Shown: piece by piece, positions 1-7,259 of the stretch
How positions within the stretch are numbered: position 1 is the first letter of the stretch
How the letters are laid out: every line of letters begins with the position of its first letter
Virus record (IMG/VR): IMGVR_UViG_3300021364_001255
Coordinates: 1 to 20,446 of that record
Source of the DNA: a virus
Strand: one strand, 5' to 3'
Length of the DNA stretch: 20,446 nt
Notes under the pieces: model-generated
Told to the model about the DNA's origin: nothing
The model's input: only the letters and a program-made list of their open reading frames with translations
The model's database searches: none
Made by a program: the position numbers and the translations under genes

Positions 1-105
1 TTTCTCCTTTGCAAAGTTTAGACTAAATTCAGAGGCCTCCCCATGAGCACCTCCATACTTATCTCCATAATTAAATGGAGAATAACTTCTAATATATTTA
101 TACAT
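1..105 (-). CDS. Start of an unidentified gene, cut by the window edge
   Basis: An open frame begins at an ATG at 105-103 and runs 35 codons to the window edge without a stop. Its start overlaps the end of the sliding-clamp gene: the clamp stop TAA occupies 100-98 in another frame, an overlap of eight bases typical of translational coupling. The visible peptide begins MYKYIRSYSPFNYGDK and is rich in Gly, Tyr and Ser. I do not recognise a family. It does not resemble the start of gp44, which follows gene 45 in T4. No good Shine-Dalgarno sequence precedes it, so coupling to gp45 translation would be needed. Only the N-terminus is visible. Confidence 0.5.
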   Translation of the reverse strand, partial: MYKYIRSYSPFNYGDKYGGAHGEASEFSLNFAKEK

Positions 106-769
106 TAAAAGTTGAGTTTTTCTCTAATGCGATAAAATATTCTATTGGATAATTACTATTTGTCCAATTAGAGATTAGTTTTGAAGATATACTTACAAAA
201 TAATCACCTGGTAGTAATTTCAAATTAGGAATACTTACAATAAATTCAAAGTCATTCTTACAAGAATTGTCTTTGTCAAGCTCTATTGTATATGAATTAG
301 ATGTCGAATCTTTAGTATCAACTACTGATGCAGTCACTAATCCATTTTCACCTTTTAGAGAAAGTTCCGTGTGTCCTAAAACAGCAGCAGCTTTTCTTAT
401 CTGATTTAATATATCTTCAGATAAAGAAACTCCTAATTCTGCATTAGGCATTTGAATGTCCTTTTGTGGAGAAGTTAAGATATCTGTTTCAGAAAAATAG
501 TATCTTACCTTCTGTTCTGGGGTCGATATTAATACCGATTTGTCTTCAAACTCAAGAGCAGGGTTTTCAATAAGATTAAATACCGACAAGAATTCGTTAA
601 GATCATAGATCCCAAACTCTTTTGGCATATCTTCAACAATATCTGCTCTAGCCATAATGGTTTTAGATTCAGATATGGTTTTAAGTTGCTGTCCTGGTTG
701 AAAAACGATGTTCGGATTAATTGACGCAAAGTTTTTCAGAACATTCAATGTATCATTTGATAAATTCAT
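98..769 (-). CDS. 45: Sliding clamp DNA polymerase accessory protein gp45
   Basis: At 223 residues this matches T4 gp45 (about 228) in length and overall character: an acidic beta-rich protein with paired clamp-like repeats and an N-terminus starting with a helix (MNLSNDTLNVLKNFASINPN). In T4 the gp45 trimer encircles DNA, tethers the polymerase gp43 and, when loaded by gp44/62, activates late transcription by contacting gp55 and gp33. Here it is the last complete gene of the minus-strand run and has its own host-type promoter just upstream. A GAGGAA ribosome-binding site lies about seven bases before the ATG. The next gene overlaps its stop. The family is recognised from sequence character and position; the functions are those of T4 gp45. 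Confidence 0.85.
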   Translation of the reverse strand: MNLSNDTLNVLKNFASINPNIVFQPGQQLKTISESKTIMARADIVEDMPKEFGIYDLNEFLSVFNLIENPALEFEDKSVLISTPEQKVRYYFSETDILTSPQKDIQMPNAELGVSLSEDILNQIRKAAAVLGHTELSLKGENGLVTASVVDTKDSTSNSYTIELDKDNSCKNDFEFIVSIPNLKLLPGDYFVSISSKLISNWTNSNYPIEYFIALEKNSTFNV

Positions 770-792
770 TTTATTTCCTCATTAATAATAAT

Positions 793-824
793 ATTATACC
801 ACAGTTTGCACATAATGTAAATAG
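793..824 (-). promoter_or_regulatory. Host-type early promoter of gene 45
   Basis: Minus-strand TTTACA (821-816), a 17-base spacer, then TATAAT (798-793), with TGG directly before the -10 (extended -10). The -35 abuts the stop codon of the DUF3310-like gene. One of six promoters in this window with the same layout. The predicted start is near 785, leaving a short leader that includes the GAGGAA ribosome site. Confidence 0.85.
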
Positions 825-1121
825 TTAATTACTCTTGTCATGTTCATTTAGAGCAATGACAGCATAATGTAATACTTTCATTAAGTCTTTCCTGTGGTCA
901 CCAGTCGTACCCTTCTTTCCATATCGTTGTGCATACTTAAGTATGTTACCAATGGCAAATCCTATACCGTGACCACAGTCTGAAATAAATTCCGTTGATT
1001 GGAAATTATTTTTTGAGTAGTGACCACCGTAGGTACTATCTATATAATTCTGGAGCTCTTGAATTAAAGCTCCTTCATTAAACTTGTAATTAATTTTATT
1101 ATTCTTTTTAAACATTTTCAA
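825..1121 (-). CDS. DUF3310-like small phage protein
   Basis: The 98-residue product has a GGHY motif (residues 32-35) and then a GFAIGNILKYAQRYGKKG segment followed by a DLMKVLHYAVIAL helix. This is the pattern of DUF3310 domains (GN-x-IKY-x-x-R ... K-x-D-L-x-K-x-x-x-Y), which also occur in T7 gp1.7, a nucleotide kinase. Whether this protein has kinase activity cannot be told from sequence. The start is ambiguous: TTG at 1121 has AGGAA six bases upstream, whereas ATG at 1115 leaves twelve bases, so TTG is slightly favoured. The N-terminus is basic (MKMFKKNNK). The gene overlaps the end of the preceding gene by 14 bases, and the gene 45 promoter lies directly after its stop. Confidence 0.7.
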   Translation of the reverse strand: MKMFKKNNKINYKFNEGALIQELQNYIDSTYGGHYSKNNFQSTEFISDCGHGIGFAIGNILKYAQRYGKKGTTGDHRKDLMKVLHYAVIALNEHDKSN

Positions 1122-1518
1122 AGTTATTTCCTATTTGGGAGTTTTCTTTTCCAGATTTTAATTCTAAATTATTAAATCCATTTCCTTTAATTATTCCTTT
1201 TTTATGGTGTGCTACACAAAACTCCCAAAAAAACTCTAGCTTTTCGTTAGAAGATAATTTTTTCCATGCTTTGTAACCACCAGGAAATTTATTTGGTGTT
1301 TTATGAGTTTGCCAATTAGCGAAAACTCTATACATCCATCTGTGTAATGATTGGTTTTTTCCAAATACAGTATATCCTGTATCTTTTTTTACGTGACCGC
1401 ATCTTTTCATAGTTATACCATCAATGACCATACCATTGATATGAAAAAAATATGGCTTTCCGTCTATTATTTGTACAGGAGATAAGTCCTCAAGGTTAAC
1501 ATTTTTTACGTTTCTCAT
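1108..1518 (-). CDS. Unidentified protein, possibly HNH-endonuclease related
   Basis: The product has 136 residues and is basic. Residues 59-66 (HRWMYRVF) resemble the first His segment of phage HNH homing endonucleases (x-H-R-x-x-y-x-x-F). Residues 115-130 (FNNLELKSGKENSQIG) resemble the C-terminal NL...eN element of that family. The usual middle H-I-D/N motif is not clear; AHHKKG at 103-108 is the only candidate. It could be a degenerate HNH protein or an unrelated DNA-binding protein. The ATG overlaps the AAA+ ATPase stop (TAATG), and a strong GGAGG site lies inside the end of that gene, so the two are co-transcribed. Confidence 0.55.
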   Translation of the reverse strand: MRNVKNVNLEDLSPVQIIDGKPYFFHINGMVIDGITMKRCGHVKKDTGYTVFGKNQSLHRWMYRVFANWQTHKTPNKFPGGYKAWKKLSSNEKLEFFWEFCVAHHKKGIIKGNGFNNLELKSGKENSQIGNNFENV

Positions 1519-2654
1519 TACACTACCTCCTCTTCAGAAGCTTCTTGAGTAATTGCACCTGTATCTACTTTAGTATAGAGATCCAGGAATGCTTCTTTAG
1601 TATCTAAATCAAATCTTGAGATACACATATCAATTGCTTTCATTCTGTTATTGAAGATAGAGAATGTTTGAACAATATGACATAACCTTCTTGTAGATAT
1701 TACTTCATCGACACCATCATCATAGAATGTTTTTCTGATAACATCTGCCCAAGTAACTAACTTGTCAGCAAAATCTTCATCAGCTTGACCAAATTTTTCC
1801 ATGTGTTTGATTACAATTTTCTTTTCAGTAACCAATGTTGGAAATGGTTGGTCAATAGAAACAGTAAATCTTTCTAAGAATGCTTCATCGATAATTGATG
1901 CTGCAGTAAATCTACCATCTTCGGAACCTTTACCTTTTGTGTTAGCAGTTGCTACTACATTAAATCCAGATGCCGGAGATATTGTTTCACCCGTCTTTTT
2001 AACAACAACAGGTTTACCTTCAAGTATACCTTGAAGACACATAATTTTATTTGTAGCTCTATCGATTTCATCGAGTAGTAACACTGCACCATTCTCCATC
2101 GCTTTAAGAACTGGACCTTTAGAGAAGACAGTTTCACCATCAATGAGTCTGAACCCACCAAGTAAATCATCTTCATCTGTTTCTGGATTGATTTGTACAC
2201 GTATAAACTCCCTATTTAGTTTTGCACATGCTTGTTCTACCATGAAAGTTTTACCATTACCTGATAACCCAGATATGTAAGTCGGATAGAACATTTCTGA
2301 CTTTAAGATTTTGACAACATCATGGAATGAACCCCATGCTACGAATGTGTCGTCTTTTTGAGCAAATGTTTTTTCGTCATTTACTATTGATTGCATTGCC
2401 ATAGCTTTACCTGGCATTATGTTAGTTTGTGCAGGTGTAATTGTTTCTCTAATAGGAACAATGACTGATGATAAATCATATACACCAACTTTGACTCTAT
2501 TGTCTGCAGATAGCAAACAGTAGTAATCTTTTCCAGTGTAGCCATTTGCTTTAGCTATGTCAACGATTTGTGACTTTTTAAATTCATTAGTGTCTGGATA
2601 CTGTGTAGCCAATTCACTAAGTATTTTTTGTGTAGATATTTTCAAGTTATTCAT
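1518..2654 (-). CDS. MoxR/CobS-type AAA+ ATPase
   Basis: The 378-residue product has a clear AAA+ core: Walker A GLSGNGKT (129-136), Walker B VLLLDEID (191-198), a sensor-1 Asn in ATANTKGKG (235-243) and an arginine-finger-like ER (261-262). The first 75 residues look like a small helical, possibly winged-helix, domain. This layout fits the MoxR/CobS branch, whose members work with VWA-domain partners as chaperone-like remodelling or chelatase machines. Marine T4-like phages carry related genes annotated cobS. The gene directly upstream is such a VWA protein, which supports a two-component complex. A dedicated host-type promoter precedes it, with GGAG about 12 bases from the ATG. No other cobalamin gene is visible, so a cobalt-chelatase role is not supported. 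Confidence 0.85.
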   Translation of the reverse strand: MNNLKISTQKILSELATQYPDTNEFKKSQIVDIAKANGYTGKDYYCLLSADNRVKVGVYDLSSVIVPIRETITPAQTNIMPGKAMAMQSIVNDEKTFAQKDDTFVAWGSFHDVVKILKSEMFYPTYISGLSGNGKTFMVEQACAKLNREFIRVQINPETDEDDLLGGFRLIDGETVFSKGPVLKAMENGAVLLLDEIDRATNKIMCLQGILEGKPVVVKKTGETISPASGFNVVATANTKGKGSEDGRFTAASIIDEAFLERFTVSIDQPFPTLVTEKKIVIKHMEKFGQADEDFADKLVTWADVIRKTFYDDGVDEVISTRRLCHIVQTFSIFNNRMKAIDMCISRFDLDTKEAFLDLYTKVDTGAITQEASEEEVV

Positions 2655-2691
2655 AATATAGTTTTTCTCCTTTTCATCAATTTATATATCT

Positions 2692-2723
2692 ATTATACCA
2701 TAGTACGGAGGCAATGTAAATAG
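2692..2723 (-). promoter_or_regulatory. Host-type early promoter of the AAA+ ATPase gene
   Basis: Minus-strand TTTACA (2720-2715), 17-base spacer, TATAAT (2697-2692) with extended TGG. Upstream lies the TTTCAC...AGC block shared with two other copies. The predicted start is near 2685, giving a leader of about 30 bases before the ATG at 2654. Confidence 0.85.
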
Positions 2724-2760
2724 CTGGAGTGAAAAAAGTAGCTATTATTTTCACATTGCC
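2710..2760. repeat. Interrupted inverted repeat across the VWA stop and the AAA+ promoter
   Basis: GGCAATGT (2710-2717) pairs with ACATTGCC (2753-2760), and AATAGCT (2719-2725) pairs with AGCTATT (2740-2746), giving up to 15 pairs with an internal loop. It contains the last codons and stop of the VWA gene and overlaps the -35 of the next promoter. A nested GTGAAAA/TTTTCAC pair (2729-2735 with 2748-2754) offers an alternative fold. It may be a weak terminator, an operator or chance. Confidence 0.4.
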
Positions 2761-4934
2761 ACCGCTTTACCAAAGTTAGTAAGTAAAGTTTTATTAAGTT
2801 TCTTTGACTTACTATGTTTTTTGAAAGCTTGAGTTAGTTTACCCTTACTAGCATCTTCATCTACTAAAAACTCTTCAGCTTCAGTATCGATTTGCTTTGC
2901 TTTCAATAAGTAGTATTGATCATATCCAAAGACATTATCAAATGTACATACTTTTTGTCTTGCAAACATTTTTTGACAATCTTTTTTGAAATCTTGAGTT
3001 TCGTCCCAATCTGCATCTGGATGTTTTAGATATCCGACATCTTCAAGCTTTCTTCTGTATTCATATTGGTCTTGAGCTAAGAAAAACCCTAGTGTAGTTA
3101 CCCCATAGTTCTTTCTTAAATTATCAAGTAAAGCTGTAGTACATCTAGTTCTCATATCTCTAGTTTTAACTTTATTGCCGTCAATGTTAATAATATAACT
3201 ATCTGCATAATATGTATCAGACATCATTCTTTTATCATTTAACTTTTCATCTTTACAAATACTCATGCTATTAGTATCTCCGTCAGACATAACAACAAAG
3301 TTCATATTTTCAATATTGTGTTTTGCTCTAAACTTTTTAATTAATCTAGTACATACCATTAGTGAAGTATTAAGTGGTGTTGAACCCCAGTCTTCTTTAG
3401 GTGAACCATATTCTGAAATTCTAGCTCCACTCCAACCACTTTCCATAATCATTCTAGTATGTAAGAATTGTAGAGCTTCTTCAAAATCTTTCTTTTTAAG
3501 ACCACTATGTATTTGTTGTACTAGTGAAAGACTTTCATGATATATCTCAGCATCTTTTTGTATGCCTCTAGGTAAGTAATTAGTTGTAGTAAATCCATAA
3601 ACATCAAATGGAATATTCACAGCTTTACAAAATAAGATAGTATGTATAAGTTGGTCAATAACTTTATGCATTGTTCCACTCATAGAACCTGAAAAATCAA
3701 TCAGCATAAACATACCATGATTTTTAGCATCAGCTAATTGTGTAACTCTTGAAAAAATATCATCGTTAGTTTTGTATGACCATAACTTATTTACATCAAT
3801 AGAACCTGTCCTTGCAGTTTGAGCTCTTGTATATCTGTAAGCTGCTTTTCTCATTTCAAATTCTTTCACTGCGTAGTTCACATCTTTTTTAACATCTTTA
3901 ATGTATGATGGATATTCTAGTTTAGCTTCGTCCATTTTTTCTTTAGCGTAAGAATAGTAACCCTCATCATTCGTAATTTTTTCAATCATTCTTTGAGTGT
4001 ATAGTTTTCTTTCTTTTGCTATCGTATGATAATCAAATACAACTCTATCTCTAATATCTTTTGAAAATTCATTACATACAACTGTACCATACTCACCAAC
4101 CTTTGGTTTTTCTAGGAGGTCTTCTTCTTTCCTTCTAAAATTTTCGTCAGTGATGGAAACATCTTCATCTCCGCCATGGCTAGTTTCATTTCCAGTATCT
4201 TCGTCTGCCTCTCCTTCGCTTTCTTCTGAAGGACCATCAGACGGAGTCTTTTGTTGATTATTTTCTTGTTCATCGTTATTCTCCATATCATCATGACCCA
4301 TGTTTGATGTTGGGTCTTCATTATTGTCATTATTGTTTTCGTCCTCATCATTACCATCATTAGCTGGTGGTTTCATAAGGTCTTCTTGATTTTCTTTAGT
4401 GTATGCTAAAACATCTCTACATAATTGTACCACTTCTTCAAATGATTCTGTAGTCATGGCTCTATCCATAAATACTTGTTCATCAGAATTAAAAGGTACA
4501 TCAATAAGATTACCAATTTTAGCTTTAAGGTTAATTTTATCAATGAGTTTAGTTTGATCCCAATCAATATCGGATAAGTCACCAAAGAACTCATCATCAA
4601 ATAGTTTTCTATAACCTTTACTGAATGAATTAACTAAACCAGGATATCTAGTTTTTACTTTTCTTTCGATTCTAGCATCTTCAATTACATTAATATATGA
4701 TCTTGGACAACCTTCTAGTTGTTCTGGACTGTCATGCCAACCCTCAAATGGAGTTTCCAAAGCATGTCCCACCTCGTGTCCGATTAATAAATCATATACA
4801 TCTTTACCCATGTCTTTCCAGTTAGGAAGACCTAAAACTCTATCTTTAATGTCAAACCATGCAGTATGATAATTACCGTGTTGAATGGTAATATTCTCTT
4901 TGGCTAGTAATTTGGCTAGGATACCTTTATTCAT
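2751..4934 (-). CDS. VWA-domain protein with metallopeptidase-like N-terminus (CobT-like)
   Basis: The 727-residue product has three parts. The N-terminal part carries an HExxH zinc motif (GHEVGHALE, His53-His57) and, 28 residues later, VIEDARIERK (83-92), whose Glu85 could be the third ligand. Residues about 190-270 form a very acidic Asp/Glu/Asn-rich linker. The C-terminal part is a von Willebrand A domain with a complete MIDAS: DFSGS (413-417), Thr519 and the Asp551 region (VVMSDGD). Acidic linker plus VWA recalls CobT, the partner of CobS; VWA proteins paired with MoxR ATPases are a recurring chaperone-like system. The ATPase is the next gene. A promoter and an AGGAG site eight bases from the ATG precede it. 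Protease activity and the target are unknown. Confidence 0.85.
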   Translation of the reverse strand: MNKGILAKLLAKENITIQHGNYHTAWFDIKDRVLGLPNWKDMGKDVYDLLIGHEVGHALETPFEGWHDSPEQLEGCPRSYINVIEDARIERKVKTRYPGLVNSFSKGYRKLFDDEFFGDLSDIDWDQTKLIDKINLKAKIGNLIDVPFNSDEQVFMDRAMTTESFEEVVQLCRDVLAYTKENQEDLMKPPANDGNDEDENNNDNNEDPTSNMGHDDMENNDEQENNQQKTPSDGPSEESEGEADEDTGNETSHGGDEDVSITDENFRRKEEDLLEKPKVGEYGTVVCNEFSKDIRDRVVFDYHTIAKERKLYTQRMIEKITNDEGYYSYAKEKMDEAKLEYPSYIKDVKKDVNYAVKEFEMRKAAYRYTRAQTARTGSIDVNKLWSYKTNDDIFSRVTQLADAKNHGMFMLIDFSGSMSGTMHKVIDQLIHTILFCKAVNIPFDVYGFTTTNYLPRGIQKDAEIYHESLSLVQQIHSGLKKKDFEEALQFLHTRMIMESGWSGARISEYGSPKEDWGSTPLNTSLMVCTRLIKKFRAKHNIENMNFVVMSDGDTNSMSICKDEKLNDKRMMSDTYYADSYIINIDGNKVKTRDMRTRCTTALLDNLRKNYGVTTLGFFLAQDQYEYRRKLEDVGYLKHPDADWDETQDFKKDCQKMFARQKVCTFDNVFGYDQYYLLKAKQIDTEAEEFLVDEDASKGKLTQAFKKHSKSKKLNKTLLTNFGKAVAM

Positions 4935-4958
4935 TTTTTCACTCCTTAATATTTATAT

Positions 4959-4990
4959 ATTGTACCATAGTTTGGCACAAATGTAAATAG
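4959..4990 (-). promoter_or_regulatory. Host-type early promoter of the VWA gene
   Basis: Minus-strand TTTACA (4987-4982), 17-base spacer, TACAAT (4964-4959) with extended TGG. This copy has one -10 mismatch relative to the other five. It carries the TTTCACTTTAGC block just upstream of the -35. The predicted start near 4952 keeps the AGGAG at 4946-4942. Confidence 0.8.
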
Positions 4991-5000
4991 CTAAAGTGAA

Positions 5001-5042
5001 ATTGTTACACAATTGTAACAGAATTGTAACAGAATTGTAACA
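5001..5042. repeat. Three 11-base direct repeats plus one inverted copy
   Basis: AATTGTAACAG is repeated at an exact 11-base period (5011-5021, 5022-5032, 5033-5042; the last copy lacks its final G). It is preceded by an inverted partial copy, ATTGTTACAC (5001-5010). The array fills the space between the stop of the 166-residue gene and the VWA promoter. The 11-base period places each copy on the same face of the helix, as in tandem operators. The inverted copy also allows a 7-pair hairpin (TGTTACA/TGTAACA, loop ATTG) on the minus strand, without a good T tract. Confidence 0.7.
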
Positions 5043-5043
5043 A

Positions 5044-5544
5044 TTAAGATTTGTTAGAATAAAAACTTTCCAATAATACTTTTTCTACCTTCTTTCTATA
5101 TTTACATCCTATATATTGACTTGTAAAGTATTTCCCATTGTCTGGTATTTCATACGCTATTTTAAGTGGCATATCCATATTATCAGATTCATAATTTTCT
5201 CTTGTAGTTGCTAAAACTGTTTTATCGTTTTCATATATAAAATCCCACCACTCTTTTGCAGAATTCCATTCGGTTCTAAACAGTTCATCAACCCAATCAG
5301 CTCTTTTATTAATGTGTGCTCTTTCTACTGCAACTGGATCTTTTTTACCAGGCACACGTTCAAAATTAACTAAAGCAAATGCTTTTAGTGCATCTTCCGT
5401 TATACCTATAACTCTCCAGCCGTTATCAGTATATGCACCAAATATTGAGCCAAAAGCTCTGACCAAATATTGTTTATTGCAATGTTTAGCTTTAGCCATT
5501 GATTTAAATATATCAAATATTTCGTTTAGCTTTTCTTCATTCAT
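5044..5544 (-). CDS. Unidentified 166-residue phage protein
   Basis: The product is a mixed-charge soluble protein with no signal peptide or membrane segment. Visible features are an N-terminal helix (EEKLNEIFDIFKSMAKAK), a GWRVIGITEDALKAF segment (42-56), a VERAHINKRADW segment (around residues 74-85) and a Trp-rich stretch ending in NDKTVLATTREN. I recognise no enzyme motif. Its ATG overlaps the gene 46 stop (TAATG), so it is likely translated with the recombination nuclease and may act with it, but that rests on context only. The arrays of 11-base repeats lie directly behind its stop. Confidence 0.75.
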   Translation of the reverse strand: MNEEKLNEIFDIFKSMAKAKHCNKQYLVRAFGSIFGAYTDNGWRVIGITEDALKAFALVNFERVPGKKDPVAVERAHINKRADWVDELFRTEWNSAKEWWDFIYENDKTVLATTRENYESDNMDMPLKIAYEIPDNGKYFTSQYIGCKYRKKVEKVLLESFYSNKS

Positions 5545-7259
5545 TATCTAATTTTACTAAAATTCTTTTCTTTAAAAAATTCAATTTTACTTCTAAACTT
5601 ATTCTCTAATACATCACCTTTATGTGATATAATGAATGTATTACTTCCTTCGTCCAATGTATCAAGTATCTTCATAAGATTATCGACACCATCAACATCA
5701 AGACTTGAGTCAAATGTTTCATCGAGAACTAATAGATTGGTCGCAGCGGAGTTCTTCATTTTAGCAATTTGTCTCCATGTGAATAGAAGCGACAAGTCAA
5801 TCCTTTGTTTTTCACCTTCAGAAAAAGATGCATAATTAAAACTATCTCTATGTCTTGACCTAATAGTTTCATTAAAACTTTCATCAAGATGGAATGACAC
5901 AAAGAAATCCAATACTTGCAGATACTGGTTTATTAGACGGTTCATCACCGGTAAGTATTGCTTGATTACTTTCGTCTTTATACCAGTATCTTTAAGCATT
6001 TCCCCTATAACCTCGTTATAAGTTCTCTCTTCAACATATTCAAGTTTCTTTTCAATATGTTGTTCATTTTTCTTTCTGAAATTATTTAATTCTGTTTTAG
6101 CCTTTTTCACATCACCAGTTTGTCCCTGGAGATTATTAATTTCTTTTTGTATTTTATCAATCTCCTTTTGTAATAGAGATATAGAATCATTATTAGAATT
6201 AATCTTTTGTTGTTTCTGTCTTAGCTTATTAAGGTTTTGTGCTACTTCTTGTTGAGTTACTTTTACTTCAGTGATCTTTTGCTGTAATTCATCTTTAGCG
6301 GTTTGTATTTCCTTTGCTTTATTTTTAACAGATTTAATCTTTTTAGATTTTAGCTCTTCATCAATCTCTTGATCACATGTTGGACAGTTATCATTTTCTT
6401 CATAGAATCTGCTTTCTTCAACCATATCATGTATCTTATTATTAAACTGCATATCATAAGAATTCATTTCAGATATTTTCTTTAATAATTCTTGAGATGA
6501 TTTTTCTTCTGAAGATATTGACGCTGTAAGATTTTTCGATAAGTCTTTACTTTCTTCAAATAGTTTACTTATTTCAGATTTGTGTACATCAATAGAAGAT
6601 TGCTTACCTTCAATTTGGTCTTTATTTAAAGATTGTAAACTTTTAATATATTTACTCTGTGAATCTATTTTAGTTTTAGCAATATCAATCTGATGGTTTA
6701 TATCAGTTAACTCTTCTTTAATCTTAGCGTTTCTTTCCTTTAATAACATATTCATTTTACTAAATATATTAATATCCAAAAGATCCTCAATTACTTGTCG
6801 TCTTGACCATGCTGGTAGTTGCATAAATGGTATGAAGGAACTACTACCAAGAACAACAACCTGATGAAAGGATTTATGATTGAGCTTCAATATATTTTGC
6901 TCTAAGAATTGTTGAAAATCCCTAACATTAGATGCTTGGTTAATCATATTACCATTCTGCCAAATCTCAAACTTATTTGGTTTAATACCTCTGACTATTT
7001 TAAAATCAGAACCACCTGTAGAAAACTCAACTGTAACTACTGAGCCTTTACCGTTTATAGAGTTTATAAGCTGAGATTTATTAATATCTCTATGTGCTCT
7101 ACCAAATAATCCAAATGATAATGCATCTAGTAAGGTTGATTTACCTGCACCATTTTGACCAACTATTAATGTTGTTGGTGAACGGTCTAATAATATTTTT
7201 ATTGGGTCATTACCCGTGGAGAGGAAATTTTTCCACTCACATGATTTAAAATGTATCAT
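5544..7259 (-). CDS. 46: Recombination exonuclease subunit gp46 (SbcC/Rad50-like)
   Basis: At 571 residues this is close to T4 gp46 (about 560). It has the SMC/Rad50 order: Walker A GQNGAGKST (34-42), a long coiled coil, the zinc hook CPTC (292-295) at the coil tip, a second coil, the ABC signature FSEGEKQRI (479-487), Walker B LLVLDETFD (509-517) and an ISHKGD switch. With gp47 it forms the Mre11/Rad50-type complex that resects DNA ends and feeds recombination-dependent replication. The ATG overlaps the gene 47 stop (ATGA), giving coupled translation and balanced subunits. All key residues look intact. Confidence 0.95.
   Translation of the reverse strand: MIHFKSCEWKNFLSTGNDPIKILLDRSPTTLIVGQNGAGKSTLLDALSFGLFGRAHRDINKSQLINSINGKGSVVTVEFSTGGSDFKIVRGIKPNKFEIWQNGNMINQASNVRDFQQFLEQNILKLNHKSFHQVVVLGSSSFIPFMQLPAWSRRQVIEDLLDINIFSKMNMLLKERNAKIKEELTDINHQIDIAKTKIDSQSKYIKSLQSLNKDQIEGKQSSIDVHKSEISKLFEESKDLSKNLTASISSEEKSSQELLKKISEMNSYDMQFNNKIHDMVEESRFYEENDNCPTCDQEIDEELKSKKIKSVKNKAKEIQTAKDELQQKITEVKVTQQEVAQNLNKLRQKQQKINSNNDSISLLQKEIDKIQKEINNLQGQTGDVKKAKTELNNFRKKNEQHIEKKLEYVEERTYNEVIGEMLKDTGIKTKVIKQYLPVMNRLINQYLQVLDFFVSFHLDESFNETIRSRHRDSFNYASFSEGEKQRIDLSLLFTWRQIAKMKNSAATNLLVLDETFDSSLDVDGVDNLMKILDTLDEGSNTFIISHKGDVLENKFRSKIEFFKEKNFSKIR

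Noticed and set aside
95-102. TATAAATA on the minus strand at the end of gene 45
   Set aside because: It arises from the codons of the overlapping downstream gene (MYKYI) and lacks the ATA extension placed correctly before a start codon; it lies inside the coding sequence.
4112-4360. Met-rich minus-strand frame within the VWA gene
   Set aside because: It is an out-of-frame reading of the acidic linker, a low-complexity region.
1518-4934. Calling the pair a true cobaltochelatase CobS/CobT
   Set aside because: Domain similarity is to the broad MoxR/VWA group, no CobN or other cobalamin gene is present, and the HExxH motif is not a typical CobT feature.
4950-4957. TATAAATA upstream of the VWA gene as a late promoter
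   Set aside because: A late start at 4944 would cut off part of the AGGAG ribosome site, and the bases after the octamer (TTA) do not match the ATA of the other five. It is better explained as AT-rich sequence after the early -10.
5001-5042. CRISPR-like array
   Set aside because: Repeats are 11 bases and directly adjacent with no spacers.
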